Shown here: piece by piece, positions 1-8,339 of the stretch
Position numbering within the stretch: the stretch's first letter is position 1
How the letters are laid out: each line of letters begins with the position of its first letter
Position numbers and translations under genes: made by a program
The notes under the pieces: generated by a model
The model's input: the letters and a program-made list of their open reading frames with translations, nothing else
Database searches by the model: none
What the model was told of the DNA's origin: nothing
Source of the DNA: Flavobacterium sp. CBA20B-1
Lineage (GTDB): Bacteria > Bacteroidota > Bacteroidia > Flavobacteriales > Flavobacteriaceae
DNA length: 64,000 bases
Assembly (NCBI RefSeq): GCF_028473145.1
Contig: NZ_CP092370.1
Location: forward strand, 1,240,001 to 1,304,000
Direction of reading: 5' to 3'

Positions 1-471
1 TTGTCAGGGCTTGGCACATGGCTCATCGCTACCAGCGGAACCCACATCGGTGCAAGCGGTCTGATTTATGTGTTAACCGCCTATATGTTTTTCACTGGAA
101 TCCGCAGCAAACAATACCGTTTAATGGCCATTTCTTTCCTGATGATTATTCTATACGGAGGTTCGGTTTGGTATATGCTGCCCGATATTGAAGAAGGCAT
201 TTCGTGGCAAGGTCATCTTGCGGGTTTTATCTCCGGACTGCTGCTTTCATATCTTTTAAAGAAACCACAACTAGAACCGCAGTACAAATACGATTGGCAA
301 CACCCCGATTTCGATGAAAGCAAAGACGATTTCATCAAACAATTCGATGCAAAAGGCAACTACAATCCCCTGCCCTTATTACGAAAAGATCAAAACGGAT
401 ATGTGTACAACGACACCTTTCACCGCAAAAACGGCATGCATAACCACCGCATCATTATAAAAAGCTCTTAA
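1..471 (+). CDS. Rhomboid family intramembrane serine protease, C-terminal part
   Basis: The reading frame is open from the first base, so the gene starts upstream of the window. It would encode a membrane protease that cuts substrates inside the lipid bilayer. The visible 156 residues hold the rhomboid GxSG motif (GASG, residues 17-20, catalytic Ser19) and the partner histidine in GHLAGF (His72), both within hydrophobic helices, followed by a hydrophilic tail of about 65 residues. The N-terminal helices are missing because of the window edge, not because of damage. Assignment to the family is firm; the substrate is unknown. Confidence 0.85.
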   Translation: MSGLGTWLIATSGTHIGASGLIYVLTAYMFFTGIRSKQYRLMAISFLMIILYGGSVWYMLPDIEEGISWQGHLAGFISGLLLSYLLKKPQLEPQYKYDWQHPDFDESKDDFIKQFDAKGNYNPLPLLRKDQNGYVYNDTFHRKNGMHNHRIIIKSS

Positions 472-480
472 TCCCAACAA

Positions 481-600
481 GCTCTTTTGGGCACATGCTT
501 CGCACCGGGCTATTCGCTACAAGTCCTCGCGGTTGCGGTGAAAACCGCAACCGCTGTGGGCTATCCGCTGCTATCCCTTGTGCAAAATTCGACACGCCAT
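481..600. repeat. Intergenic palindromic element
   Basis: The 306-base gap between the rhomboid and M3 peptidase genes holds a GC-richer block with a perfect 11-bp hairpin (529-539 with 544-554, loop GAAA). The block reads GGGCTATTCGCTACAAG before the hairpin and GGGCTATCCGCTGCTATC after it, so it is itself an imperfect inverted repeat. Small open frames on both strands across it are by-products of the repeat. It resembles the dispersed intergenic elements common in Flavobacteriia. The rest of the gap (600-777) is AT-rich with no recognised signal. Confidence 0.55.
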
Positions 601-777
601 TAAAATTCCAGATTAAAACGACAATACAGCAAATCAAAGTCAAAATACACCTACACAGACTGAAAAGACCTCGCAGGAGTTATCTACTACAAAACCAATA
701 TAATCATTTTTCAGTTAGCTTTAATAGTTCTTTAACGATATAATCCTTAATTTTAGGCTTTAACTTTTAAGCAAATT

Positions 778-2796
778 ATGGAAAATATATTATTATCGGC
801 TTTTGACACGGCTCCGTTTTCACAAATAAAAAACAGCGACTACGAACCAGCATTTAACGAAGCCATTAAACAGGCAAAAGCAGAAATACAAGAAATAATA
901 AGCAATACCAATGCACCCACTTTTGAAAACACAATCGAAGCAATGGCTTTTTCGGGTATGCAATTAGACCGTATTTCGAACATTTTTTTTAACTTGAATT
1001 CGGCTGAAACAAACGAAGAATTGCAAAAAATTGCCCAAATTATTGCTCCGAATCTATCGGCTTTTAGCAACGATATTTCGCTAAATCCGGAGTTGTTCAA
1101 ACGCGTAAAACAAGTTTTTGATACTGTTGATAAATCCACATTAACTACGGAACAAATCACGTTACTAGAAAAAACCTACAAAGGATTTGTGCGAAACGGT
1201 GCCTTGCTAAACGAGGAACAAAAAGCAGTATTGCGTGAAATTGATGCCCAATTATCGGTTCTATCGTTACAGTTTAACGAGAATGTTTTGGCTGAAACCA
1301 ATGCCTATCAACTACACATTACCAACGAAGAAGATTTAGCCGGATTGCCCGATGGTGTAATCGAAGCTGCTAAAAATCGTGCCACTCAACAAGAAAAACA
1401 AGGTTGGATTTTTACTTTAGATTTTCCAAGCTATCTGCCATTTGTAACTTATGCTAAAAACCGTGAATTACGCAAGGAAATTGCGATTGCAAATGGCAAA
1501 AAAGGTTTCCAAAAAAACGAATACAACAATGAAGACATTGTGCTTAAAATTGTAAAATTGCGAAATAAACGTGCGCATTTATTAGGTTATAAAAACCATG
1601 CAACCTTTGTTTTGGAAGAACGCATGGCACAAAATCCGGAGAAAGTATTGACTTTTTTAAATGATTTATTGGTAAAAGCTAAACCCGCTGCTCAAAGAGA
1701 ATTTGATGAATTAACGGCTTATGCTAAAAAATTAGATGGTATTGACCGATTAGAAAAATGGGACGGAAGCTATTACAGCGAAAAATTGAAACAAGAACGT
1801 TTTAATTTAGACGACGAAGCGCTGAAACCTTATTTTAAACTGGAAAACGTTTTAAACGGAGCTTTTACCGTTGCCGAAAAATTGTTTGGTTTGCATTTTA
1901 CCGAAGTTTTTACGGTTGATAAATACCATGCCGATGTGCAGACTTTTGATGTTACCAACGATAACGGAGAAAAAATTGCGTTGTTATACACAGACTTTTT
2001 CCCACGAAAAGGTAAGCGCAACGGTGCATGGATGACATCGTTTAAATCGCAATGGATTAAAAATGGTGTTAATGAACGTCCGCATATTTCTATTGTGTGC
2101 AACTTCACTCCTCCTACTCCATCAAAACCATCGTTGCTGACTTTTAACGAAGTGACTACGTTGTTTCACGAGTTTGGGCACGCGTTACACGGAATGTTAG
2201 CAAACACAACGTATCCATCGTTATCGGGAACATCGGTTTATTGGGATTTTGTAGAACTCCCAAGTCAGATTATGGAAAACTGGGTCTATCAGCCCGAAAC
2301 TTTGGCATTGTTTGCAAAGCATTACGAAACCGGTGAAACCATTCCACAACAATACATCAATAAAATTAAAGAAAGTGCCAACTTTTTAGAAGGAATGGCA
2401 ACCTTGCGTCAGTTGAGTTTTGGCTTGTTGGATATGGCTTGGCATTCCAAAAACCCAGAAAATATTGGCCGTTTAAAAGAATTTGAAAACCAACAATTTG
2501 AAGCGACAAAATTATATCCTGATGTTGCTGAAAATGTGATGAGTACTGCTTTTTCGCATATTTTCGCTGGTGGATACGCCGCAGGGTATTACTCGTACAA
2601 ATGGGCAGAAGTGTTAGATGCCGATGCCTTTGATTATTTTGAACAAAACGGCATCTTCAACAAAGAAATTGCTACCAAATTCAAAGATTTTATTTTATCG
2701 CAAGGCGGAACCGATCACCCAATGACGCTTTACAAAAAATTCCGCGGGCAAGAACCATCGCCAAATGCACTGCTTAAACGTGCCGGCTTGATATAA
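778..2796 (+). CDS. M3 family zinc metallopeptidase (oligopeptidase A / Dcp type)
   Basis: A 672-residue cytoplasmic zinc oligopeptidase that degrades short peptides. The zinc-binding HEFGH motif lies at residues 464-468, inside the longer TLFHEFGHALHG signature; the downstream VELPSQIMENW segment is closer to oligopeptidase A (PrlC) than to Dcp, and the C-terminal region around GGYAAGYYSYKWAEVL carries the substrate-binding Gly/Tyr loop of the M3A family. The length is normal and there is no signal peptide. The gene ends in a bidirectional terminator at 2801. A second, partial copy of its last 62 codons lies at 5030-5230 (described separately). Choice between Dcp and OpdA names is uncertain. 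Confidence 0.92.
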   Translation: MENILLSAFDTAPFSQIKNSDYEPAFNEAIKQAKAEIQEIISNTNAPTFENTIEAMAFSGMQLDRISNIFFNLNSAETNEELQKIAQIIAPNLSAFSNDISLNPELFKRVKQVFDTVDKSTLTTEQITLLEKTYKGFVRNGALLNEEQKAVLREIDAQLSVLSLQFNENVLAETNAYQLHITNEEDLAGLPDGVIEAAKNRATQQEKQGWIFTLDFPSYLPFVTYAKNRELRKEIAIANGKKGFQKNEYNNEDIVLKIVKLRNKRAHLLGYKNHATFVLEERMAQNPEKVLTFLNDLLVKAKPAAQREFDELTAYAKKLDGIDRLEKWDGSYYSEKLKQERFNLDDEALKPYFKLENVLNGAFTVAEKLFGLHFTEVFTVDKYHADVQTFDVTNDNGEKIALLYTDFFPRKGKRNGAWMTSFKSQWIKNGVNERPHISIVCNFTPPTPSKPSLLTFNEVTTLFHEFGHALHGMLANTTYPSLSGTSVYWDFVELPSQIMENWVYQPETLALFAKHYETGETIPQQYINKIKESANFLEGMATLRQLSFGLLDMAWHSKNPENIGRLKEFENQQFEATKLYPDVAENVMSTAFSHIFAGGYAAGYYSYKWAEVLDADAFDYFEQNGIFNKEIATKFKDFILSQGGTDHPMTLYKKFRGQEPSPNALLKRAGLI

Positions 2797-2827
2797 TTAA
2801 AAACAGCAACCTAAATGGGTTGCTGTT
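2596..2827 (+). repeat. Direct repeat copy 1: 3' end of the M3 peptidase gene plus terminator
   Basis: This 232-bp stretch recurs at 5030-5261 with eight substitutions and no indels. It covers the last codons of the peptidase gene and its terminator stem. All differences within codons are silent, and the stop is TAA here and TGA in the other copy. Confidence 0.95.
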
Positions 2828-2833
2828 TTTTCT
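2801..2833. terminator. Bidirectional terminator after the M3 peptidase gene
   Basis: A 10-bp perfect stem (AACAGCAACC with GGTTGCTGTT), a five-base loop and T-runs on both sides; it sits between convergent genes. Confidence 0.8.
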
Positions 2834-2844
2834 ATTTAATTTTG

Positions 2845-3909
2845 CTACTGTTTAACTAACTTTTTTATTGCTGTACCTTGTTTTGTTTCTATGTGTAGCA
2901 TATAAGTACCACTTGATAAATTTTCTACATTTAGCTGTATTGGTGATTCGTTATTAAAACTTTCACTACGCAAATGCTTACCATGTATATCATAAATACC
3001 GACATGATTTATCAAGATGTTTTCGCTGTTAGTAATGTTAACAACACTTTGTGCCGGATTAGGGTATAAATTAAGCTTTTGCGAAATAAAGTCTTCAACT
3101 CCTAAATATGTTGGTAATGCATTTAAAGCAGTTAGCTGAATATTATCATATTTAACAACTACCGGAAGATCACCATTCCCAGCACCGATAATAGTTAATG
3201 ATGCAATATCCTCACTATTATTAAAATTAGCTCTCTTTAAAATATTTAAAGCAGGTATATGTACATAAAAAGCACCACCCACAATAGCTCCAGATTCATA
3301 TTTATAATCAATAAAAAATTCTACCGTAATCCAACTATTGTATGGAAAATTATCATATTCAGCAGTATTGTTTTTTCCTAGATTAAGATACGTCCAGAAT
3401 CCTATGTTATTGTGACCAGCTTGCAGGTAAGCTTTTGTGTTGGATGGAATTGCGGTATTATAATTTCTAATGTCATTAAAAAATACCACTTTATCTAATA
3501 TTTCTGAAAATAAAACACTTCCGGCAAATGGATCATTATTAATTAAATTATTTACGATATAAATATCATATTCTAACTTGAGTATATCGTTCCCTAATGC
3601 TCGGTTGTTCCATAACGTATTAACATTTTTTTGAGTTAAATAAGAACCATTACCTTGAGAAGAATTATTTTTATTAATGCCTATTGCCAATACATTCCCT
3701 CTACCAGCCTCACTAACAATTTCGCAAGGTGCAGGGTTGTTAGGGTATGCTTTTCTCACATACCAACCGCCTTTTCCGGGTATCGCTCCTGTAGCATCGG
3801 TACTTACTTCTCCCAATGCATAATTATTAAAATTTTCGGTAAATAATATTTGCGCATAGGTAGCTCCAGAAAAAAATACACCTATTAATAAATATAAAAA
3901 ATCTCTCAT
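2845..3909 (-). CDS. Secreted protein with T9SS type A sorting domain
   Basis: A 354-residue exported protein. I place the start at the ATG at 3909, where the N-terminus MRDFLYLLIGVFFSGATYAQ is a standard signal peptide; the frame is open upstream to 4002 but that part overlaps the end of the preceding gene. The middle starts with a LFTENFNNYALG segment typical of secreted jelly-roll/concanavalin-like domains. The last 80 residues form a T9SS type A signal (LYPNPAQSVVNI ... GTYMLHI ... KKLVKQ) for outer-membrane translocation and cell-surface attachment. It follows the lipoprotein gene at 3914 by four bases, so the two probably form an operon. Both lie in an insert bracketed by duplicated peptidase-gene ends. 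Ligand or substrate is unknown. Confidence 0.85.
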   Translation of the reverse strand: MRDFLYLLIGVFFSGATYAQILFTENFNNYALGEVSTDATGAIPGKGGWYVRKAYPNNPAPCEIVSEAGRGNVLAIGINKNNSSQGNGSYLTQKNVNTLWNNRALGNDILKLEYDIYIVNNLINNDPFAGSVLFSEILDKVVFFNDIRNYNTAIPSNTKAYLQAGHNNIGFWTYLNLGKNNTAEYDNFPYNSWITVEFFIDYKYESGAIVGGAFYVHIPALNILKRANFNNSEDIASLTIIGAGNGDLPVVVKYDNIQLTALNALPTYLGVEDFISQKLNLYPNPAQSVVNITNSENILINHVGIYDIHGKHLRSESFNNESPIQLNVENLSSGTYMLHIETKQGTAIKKLVKQ

Positions 3910-3913
3910 CTTA

Positions 3914-4918
3914 TTAATATATAAATAGTTGTAGATAGTCATCAGGGTATGTAGGGAAATAATGTCTGGTTTCAATTCTTCTAGCTTGCCCAAATATAGC
4001 ATCTGCTGATCCAGAGTACATAAAACCCGGATAAGTTGCTAACGAAGGTGCATCTACAATTATTTCTCTTGTTCCTGCTGCATAGTATAAATCACCTCCA
4101 AAAGGGGTATCGGTAATTGACATTGTTGCCCATGCAGATGGAAAATCAGATACAGTTGCCTCCAAAGCTAAAACATACCTAGTTTCAATAAAATTAGCTA
4201 CATCTGCATTTGGGCTAAATTCAATTTTGTAATACATGACTTTACCATATTGTGCCAATAAGTTTGTTTCTGCATTTGTAGCAGAACCTGTTGGTGGTGT
4301 AACTGTTGTACCCGCAGCTAATGCTAAAGGCTGTACAATGTGGTTATTTTGTAAATCGAAAAAAATACCCTCGGGATTGTAACCAAAAACATCTGCATTG
4401 TTTACCTGACAATGGTCACCAACACCCGGTGTAATTGCACCACCATTTTCGCGTATAGCAAGTTCATGAAGGCTATACGCACTGGTTCCTAATATAAAAG
4501 GATTAGCAGCTATATAATTACCATATTCTGTACCACCTGCATATAAATTAGGGAAAGCACCACTATTTATATTAAAAGCACCAGTAGGTGTATTGTAAGT
4601 ACCATCATCGGCACCATCGTAGTATGCTAAACCTATGTAAGGGGTTACACGAACATAGCTTCCATAAGTAGCTAAAGAAGTACAGCCGTAATAATGCCTT
4701 ACAGTTCGTATGTTGTTCACATCCCAAGCTGAATTATAAGGTCCAGCGATCGTATTAACAACATAATCTGAACCTGACTTATTATAATTTTTAAAATCAT
4801 CATCAAATACAACCTCACTTGGTTGGTTCGAATCATTTACTTGTGAGAAATCATCTGAACAAGCAACAAGGGTTATTACCCCCCCAATAAAATTAAAAAA
4901 TTCTTCATAATATATCAT
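3914..4918 (-). CDS. Putative surface lipoprotein; natural start out of frame across a G7 tract
   Basis: About 330 residues with a lipobox (ITLVAC followed by SDD) but no recognised domain; the body is rich in aromatic residues, Gly and Asn, as in secreted carbohydrate-binding or adhesin-like proteins. The uninterrupted frame starts at ATG 4918 with a poor signal sequence (MIYYEEFFNF). A much better start, ATG 4908, gives MKNFLILLGG and then a stop; one extra G in the run of seven (4879-4885) would join it to GVITLVAC and make a textbook lipoprotein signal. The gene may therefore be phase-variable, recently frameshifted, or misread in the homopolymer. It is the first gene of a pair with the T9SS protein downstream. 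Function unknown. Confidence 0.65.
   Translation of the reverse strand: MIYYEEFFNFIGGVITLVACSDDFSQVNDSNQPSEVVFDDDFKNYNKSGSDYVVNTIAGPYNSAWDVNNIRTVRHYYGCTSLATYGSYVRVTPYIGLAYYDGADDGTYNTPTGAFNINSGAFPNLYAGGTEYGNYIAANPFILGTSAYSLHELAIRENGGAITPGVGDHCQVNNADVFGYNPEGIFFDLQNNHIVQPLALAAGTTVTPPTGSATNAETNLLAQYGKVMYYKIEFSPNADVANFIETRYVLALEATVSDFPSAWATMSITDTPFGGDLYYAAGTREIIVDAPSLATYPGFMYSGSADAIFGQARRIETRHYFPTYPDDYLQLFIY
4879..4885 (-). repeat. G7 homopolymer in lipoprotein signal-peptide region
   Basis: Seven consecutive C on the + strand (G on the coding strand). Its length decides whether the ATG at 4908 reads through into the lipoprotein frame (8 or 5 G) or stops (7 G). Confidence 0.9.
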
Positions 4919-5029
4919 TATAATTATTAATAATATAAAACTAACAAATTATTCTGTATAAATTAATAAAAAATACTATTTTTTTCTAATAAAAAAAACT
5001 TACAATGATATTTTTTTTGATAGTACACT

Positions 5030-5261
5030 TACAAATGGGCAGAAGTGTTAGATGCCGATGCCTTTGATTATTTTGAACAAAACGGAATCTTTAACAAAGA
5101 AATTGCTACCAAATTTAAAGATTTTATTTTATCGCAAGGCGGAACCGATCACCCAATGACGCTATATAAAAAATTCCGCGGTCAAGAACCATCGCCAAAT
5201 GCATTGCTTAAACGTGCCGGCTTGATATGATTAAAAACAGCAACCTAAATGGGTTGCTGTT
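5030..5261 (+). pseudogene. Duplicated 3' fragment of the M3 peptidase gene with its terminator
   Basis: This fragment encodes the last 62 codons of the peptidase (from KWAEVLDADAF to the C-terminal RAGLI) plus the terminator. It lacks the catalytic domain and has no start of its own, so it is not a gene. It differs from 2596-2827 by eight substitutions, seven of them silent codon changes and the eighth TAA to TGA, which means the copy diverged while under selection in a complete gene before it arrived here. The homology begins abruptly at about 5030. The two-gene cassette (2845-4918) sits between the copies. Confidence 0.9.
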
Positions 5262-5267
5262 GTTTTT
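5235..5267. terminator. Second copy of the bidirectional terminator
   Basis: Same AACAGCAACC/GGTTGCTGTT stem as at 2801, now next to the 3' end of the aldehyde dehydrogenase gene, with which it is convergent. Confidence 0.75.
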
Positions 5268-6635
5268 TCACAGAAACCGCATCATTTTTTTTAGTAACTG
5301 AAAAGCATCTTCTGTGTAAGGTGGATATTTTATTTTACTGTCAAACCATGTTTTTCGGTAAACCACCGCTTTGGTTTGTGAAAAAGCTTCAAAACTATAT
5401 TTTCCGTGGTAATTCCCAAAACCGCTGGCGCCAATTCCTCCAAAAGGCAGTTTATTGTTGATAATGTGCGACAAACAATCGTTTACACACGCACCACCGT
5501 ATTGACAATGGTTCAAAAGAGTTTCTATTTCCGCGGTATCATCTCCAAAAACATAAAAAGCCAAAGGTTTTTCGTTTTCTTGATTATAGGCAATAATTTC
5601 GTTTATATGATTATAAATCAAAAGAGGCAATACCGGACCAAAAATTTCGGTTTGCATCACTTCATCGATTGTCTTTTCAACTTTTAGAAGTGTAGGCGCG
5701 ATATAACGGGTAGCATCATTCGTTGCTCCACCCATCAATATACTTCCTTCTGAAAGATATTTTTTAATCCTGTTATGGTGTTTTTCGTTAATAATCCGAG
5801 CGAAATAAGGAGATTTCTCTGGATCTTTTCCATAAAAATCTATTAAAACCTTTTGCATTTCGGCAATAAATTCTTTTTCTACGCTGGGATGTATAAAAAT
5901 AAAATCGGGTGCAATACAAGTTTGTCCGGCATTTACAAATTTAGCATAAGCAATCCGTTTGGCAGCTAACGAAATATTCGTACTTGGCGTGATAACACAA
6001 GGCGATTTTCCGCCCAATTCCAAAACAACCGGTGTGAGATTTTTAGCCGCAGCTTGATGCACAATTTTACCAACAGCGGTGCTCCCCGTAAAAAAAATCT
6101 TATCAAACTTTTGTTCTAAAAGTGCTGTTGTTTCTTCCACACCACCTTCGATTACTTGCACCAAATCTTTTGTGAAATATTTAGGGATTAACCCCGCCAA
6201 TAATGCAGAAGTATGTACAGTTAATTCCGAAGGTTTCAAAACGGCACAGTTGCCCGCCGCCAAAGCTGCCAAAAGTGGTTGCAACGCCAAAAGAAGCGGA
6301 TAATTCCACGGAGCAATAATCAAAATAACTCCATAAGGCTGATACGCAACGGTTTCTTTCGATGGAAAATTCAATATGGTTGATGAAACCCGTTGAGGAG
6401 TAACCCACTTTTTTAAATGCTTTTTGAAATAATTCAACTCTTTTTGCAACATCGCAATTTCGGTAGCCAAGGTTTCAAACGCAGGTTTGTTGAAATCGGC
6501 TTGTACTGCAGCAATCATTTCATCTTTGTGGTGATCCAGCATCGATTGAAACTGTTGCAAACAATGCTTTCTGTGTGCAAAGCTTCTTGTTTTGCCTGTA
6601 TAGAAATGTGTGCGTAAGCTTTTTATCGTTTCCAA
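5268..6635 (-). CDS. Aldehyde dehydrogenase, ALDH3 (fatty/aromatic aldehyde) type
   Basis: A 455-residue NAD(P)+-dependent aldehyde dehydrogenase. The length and the lack of N- or C-terminal extensions fit the short ALDH3 class. Visible signatures are the general-base motif LELGGKSPCVI, the catalytic cysteine in NAGQTCIAPDF, the cofactor-binding FFTGSTAVGK segment and the late IFGPVLPL motif. The C-terminus ends soon after the FGNYHGKYSFEAFS region without a clear membrane anchor. It is transcribed divergently from the Crp/Fnr-like regulator at 6744, 108 bases away, which may control it. Likely role: detoxifying aliphatic aldehydes; substrate inferred from family only. Confidence 0.9.
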   Translation of the reverse strand: METIKSLRTHFYTGKTRSFAHRKHCLQQFQSMLDHHKDEMIAAVQADFNKPAFETLATEIAMLQKELNYFKKHLKKWVTPQRVSSTILNFPSKETVAYQPYGVILIIAPWNYPLLLALQPLLAALAAGNCAVLKPSELTVHTSALLAGLIPKYFTKDLVQVIEGGVEETTALLEQKFDKIFFTGSTAVGKIVHQAAAKNLTPVVLELGGKSPCVITPSTNISLAAKRIAYAKFVNAGQTCIAPDFIFIHPSVEKEFIAEMQKVLIDFYGKDPEKSPYFARIINEKHHNRIKKYLSEGSILMGGATNDATRYIAPTLLKVEKTIDEVMQTEIFGPVLPLLIYNHINEIIAYNQENEKPLAFYVFGDDTAEIETLLNHCQYGGACVNDCLSHIINNKLPFGGIGASGFGNYHGKYSFEAFSQTKAVVYRKTWFDSKIKYPPYTEDAFQLLKKMMRFL

Positions 6636-6743
6636 ATGATTTCTTTTTGTTGAAGTTATAAAAAATCCTTCGGAAAAAAGTGGTTTTAAAAGAAAACTAT
6701 TGCGAAAGATGAATTATTTTTTTAAGTTCGGAAAAAAAAATCC

Positions 6744-7319
6744 ATGTTGCTTCACGTTATACAAAAGTGTTACCAAAACGAACATTTAACTGCTGCCGAT
6801 TATGAAACAATTTTAAAAAAGCATCATTTGGTTGATTTTGAAAAAGGTTCGTTTTTGTTGGAACAAGCACAAACCTTGAATTGTTACTATATTTTATTAG
6901 AAGGTGCTGTGCACAGTTTTGTACACGACAGCAATGGCAACCCCATTACCATAAACCTTTATACCGAAGGAGAGGTGGTTATTGATGTAAATGCTTTGTT
7001 TCAAAAAAAGAAAACGCTAGAAAACTGGCAATGTGCCACCAATTGCACCATGCTTTGCATTATGTTTGACGATTTTCAAGAACTTTTTCATGCCATTTAT
7101 GGTTTCAGAGAATGGGGACGCGCATGGATGGCAAATGCTTTGTTTGAACTCAAAGAACGCAGCATGGAAATGCTTACCCTTTCAGCAAAACAACGCTACG
7201 ACAAATTGCTTCAACAAAAACCACAACTTTTTCAATTAATCCCTTTAAAACATATTGCGTCGTATTTAGGAATTACCGACACCAGTTTAAGCAGAATTAG
7301 AAAAGAATATAAAACATAA
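6744..7319 (+). CDS. Crp/Fnr family transcriptional regulator
   Basis: A 191-residue regulator with an N-terminal cyclic-nucleotide-binding beta-roll (about residues 20-115, including FEKGSFLLEQAQTLNCYYIL and the acidic GEVVIDVNALF) and a C-terminal winged helix whose recognition helix is visible in HIASYLGITDTSLSRIRKEY. This architecture and size are typical of the many Crp-like regulators of Flavobacteriia. No cysteine cluster for an iron-sulfur centre is present, so it is not an Fnr-type oxygen sensor. It diverges from the aldehyde dehydrogenase gene and is followed after 12 bases by a DUF1801 gene, so it may head a small operon. Confidence 0.88.
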   Translation: MLLHVIQKCYQNEHLTAADYETILKKHHLVDFEKGSFLLEQAQTLNCYYILLEGAVHSFVHDSNGNPITINLYTEGEVVIDVNALFQKKKTLENWQCATNCTMLCIMFDDFQELFHAIYGFREWGRAWMANALFELKERSMEMLTLSAKQRYDKLLQQKPQLFQLIPLKHIASYLGITDTSLSRIRKEYKT

Positions 7320-7331
7320 AAAAGCGAATCT

Positions 7332-7784
7332 ATGAACAATCCCAACACCATACAAGACTATTTAGAGCAAGTTGCTCCAGAACGGCAAGAGGCCTTTCAC
7401 CAATTATATGAAACTATTAAAAACAACCTTCCCGAAGGTTTTGAAGAACGGTTTATTTATAACAACATTGGCTTTGTTGTGCCTAAAAGTATTTTTCCGG
7501 CTGGTTATCATTGTTCGCCCGAATTGCCATTGCCTTTTATAAGTATTGCTTCTCAAAAAAGCCATATCGCATTGTATCACATGGGTATTTATATGCAACC
7601 TGCTGTTTATGATTGGTTTGTAAACGAATTTCCCAACCACAGCAAAAGAAAATTAGACATGGGAAAAAGTTGTATCCGATTCAAAAAAACAGATGCTATT
7701 CCTTTTGATTTGATTGCAGAACTAATGCAGAAAATTTCGGTGAACGATTATATTGCGCTTTATCAATCAACATTAAAAAAATAA
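7332..7784 (+). CDS. DUF1801 domain protein
   Basis: A 150-residue cytoplasmic protein of the DUF1801 (YdhG-like) family, recognised from the order IQDYLEQVAPERQEAF, the central PFISIASQKSHIALYHMGIY core and the KSCIRFKKTDAIP segment near the end. The fold is thought to be a small alpha/beta domain; biochemical function is not established. It lies 12 bases after the Crp-like regulator, probably in the same transcript. Confidence 0.8.
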   Translation: MNNPNTIQDYLEQVAPERQEAFHQLYETIKNNLPEGFEERFIYNNIGFVVPKSIFPAGYHCSPELPLPFISIASQKSHIALYHMGIYMQPAVYDWFVNEFPNHSKRKLDMGKSCIRFKKTDAIPFDLIAELMQKISVNDYIALYQSTLKK

Positions 7785-7876
7785 GTTTATACGGTTTCAA
7801 ATCTTGTCATAAGGTAAGTTTATTTTGTATATACCGCACTACTTTTGATAATATAAATCTTAAAAACTGAAATATT

Positions 7877-8320
7877 ATGGCAAGAATTCATGCATACTTA
7901 AATTTTAATGGCAACTGTGAACAGGCTTTTTCGTTCTATGAAAAAGTGTTTAAAACACCAAACATTGGAATCAATCGATTTGGAGATATGCCTGAAAACC
8001 CTGAATTTCCAATAAACGACGAAGACAAGCAAAAAATCATGCACACCGCAATTATGCTAAATGAAAACACCATGATTATGGGGTCGGATTGTTTAGAGAG
8101 TTTTGGACATCAATTAAAACACGGTAACAGCACCTATGTAATGCTAGACACCGATACAGCACAAGAAGCAAAAGATTTATATGCTTCGCTGTCTGAAAAT
8201 GCAATGAACATTGAAATGGAATTGAGCGAGCAGTTTTGGGCAGAATTATATGCATCATTCCAAGATCAATTCGGAATTTGGTGGATGATTCATTTTGAAG
8301 GAAATAAAAAAATGGAGTAA
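7877..8320 (+). CDS. VOC superfamily protein, PhnB-like
   Basis: A 147-residue vicinal-oxygen-chelate fold protein of the PhnB/glyoxalase-related group. The N-terminus (ARIHAYLNFNGNCEQAFSFY), the IMHTAIMLNENTMIMGSD strand and the C-terminal DQFGIWWMIHF are the usual landmarks. Proteins of this group are mostly uncharacterised; some bind metals, others have lost the ligands. It starts 92 bases after the DUF1801 gene and is followed after 19 bases by an SRPBCC gene, a common pairing in Bacteroidota. A TACTTTTG box at 7840-7847 could be its -7 element. Confidence 0.85.
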   Translation: MARIHAYLNFNGNCEQAFSFYEKVFKTPNIGINRFGDMPENPEFPINDEDKQKIMHTAIMLNENTMIMGSDCLESFGHQLKHGNSTYVMLDTDTAQEAKDLYASLSENAMNIEMELSEQFWAELYASFQDQFGIWWMIHFEGNKKME

Positions 8321-8339
8321 ACTTAAAACTTTTTATACT

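Noticed and set aside
455..743. Two overlapping short open frames on opposite strands after the rhomboid gene
   Set aside because: Both are generated by the palindromic GC-rich repeat and lack any protein-like features.
2845..4918. Cassette as a transposon or integron
   Set aside because: No transposase, integrase, terminal inverted repeats or attC-like sites; the flanks are host gene duplications.
5045..5230. Frame of 61 codons that could be taken as a small gene
   Set aside because: It is the duplicated 3' end of the M3 peptidase gene, without its own start region or catalytic domain.
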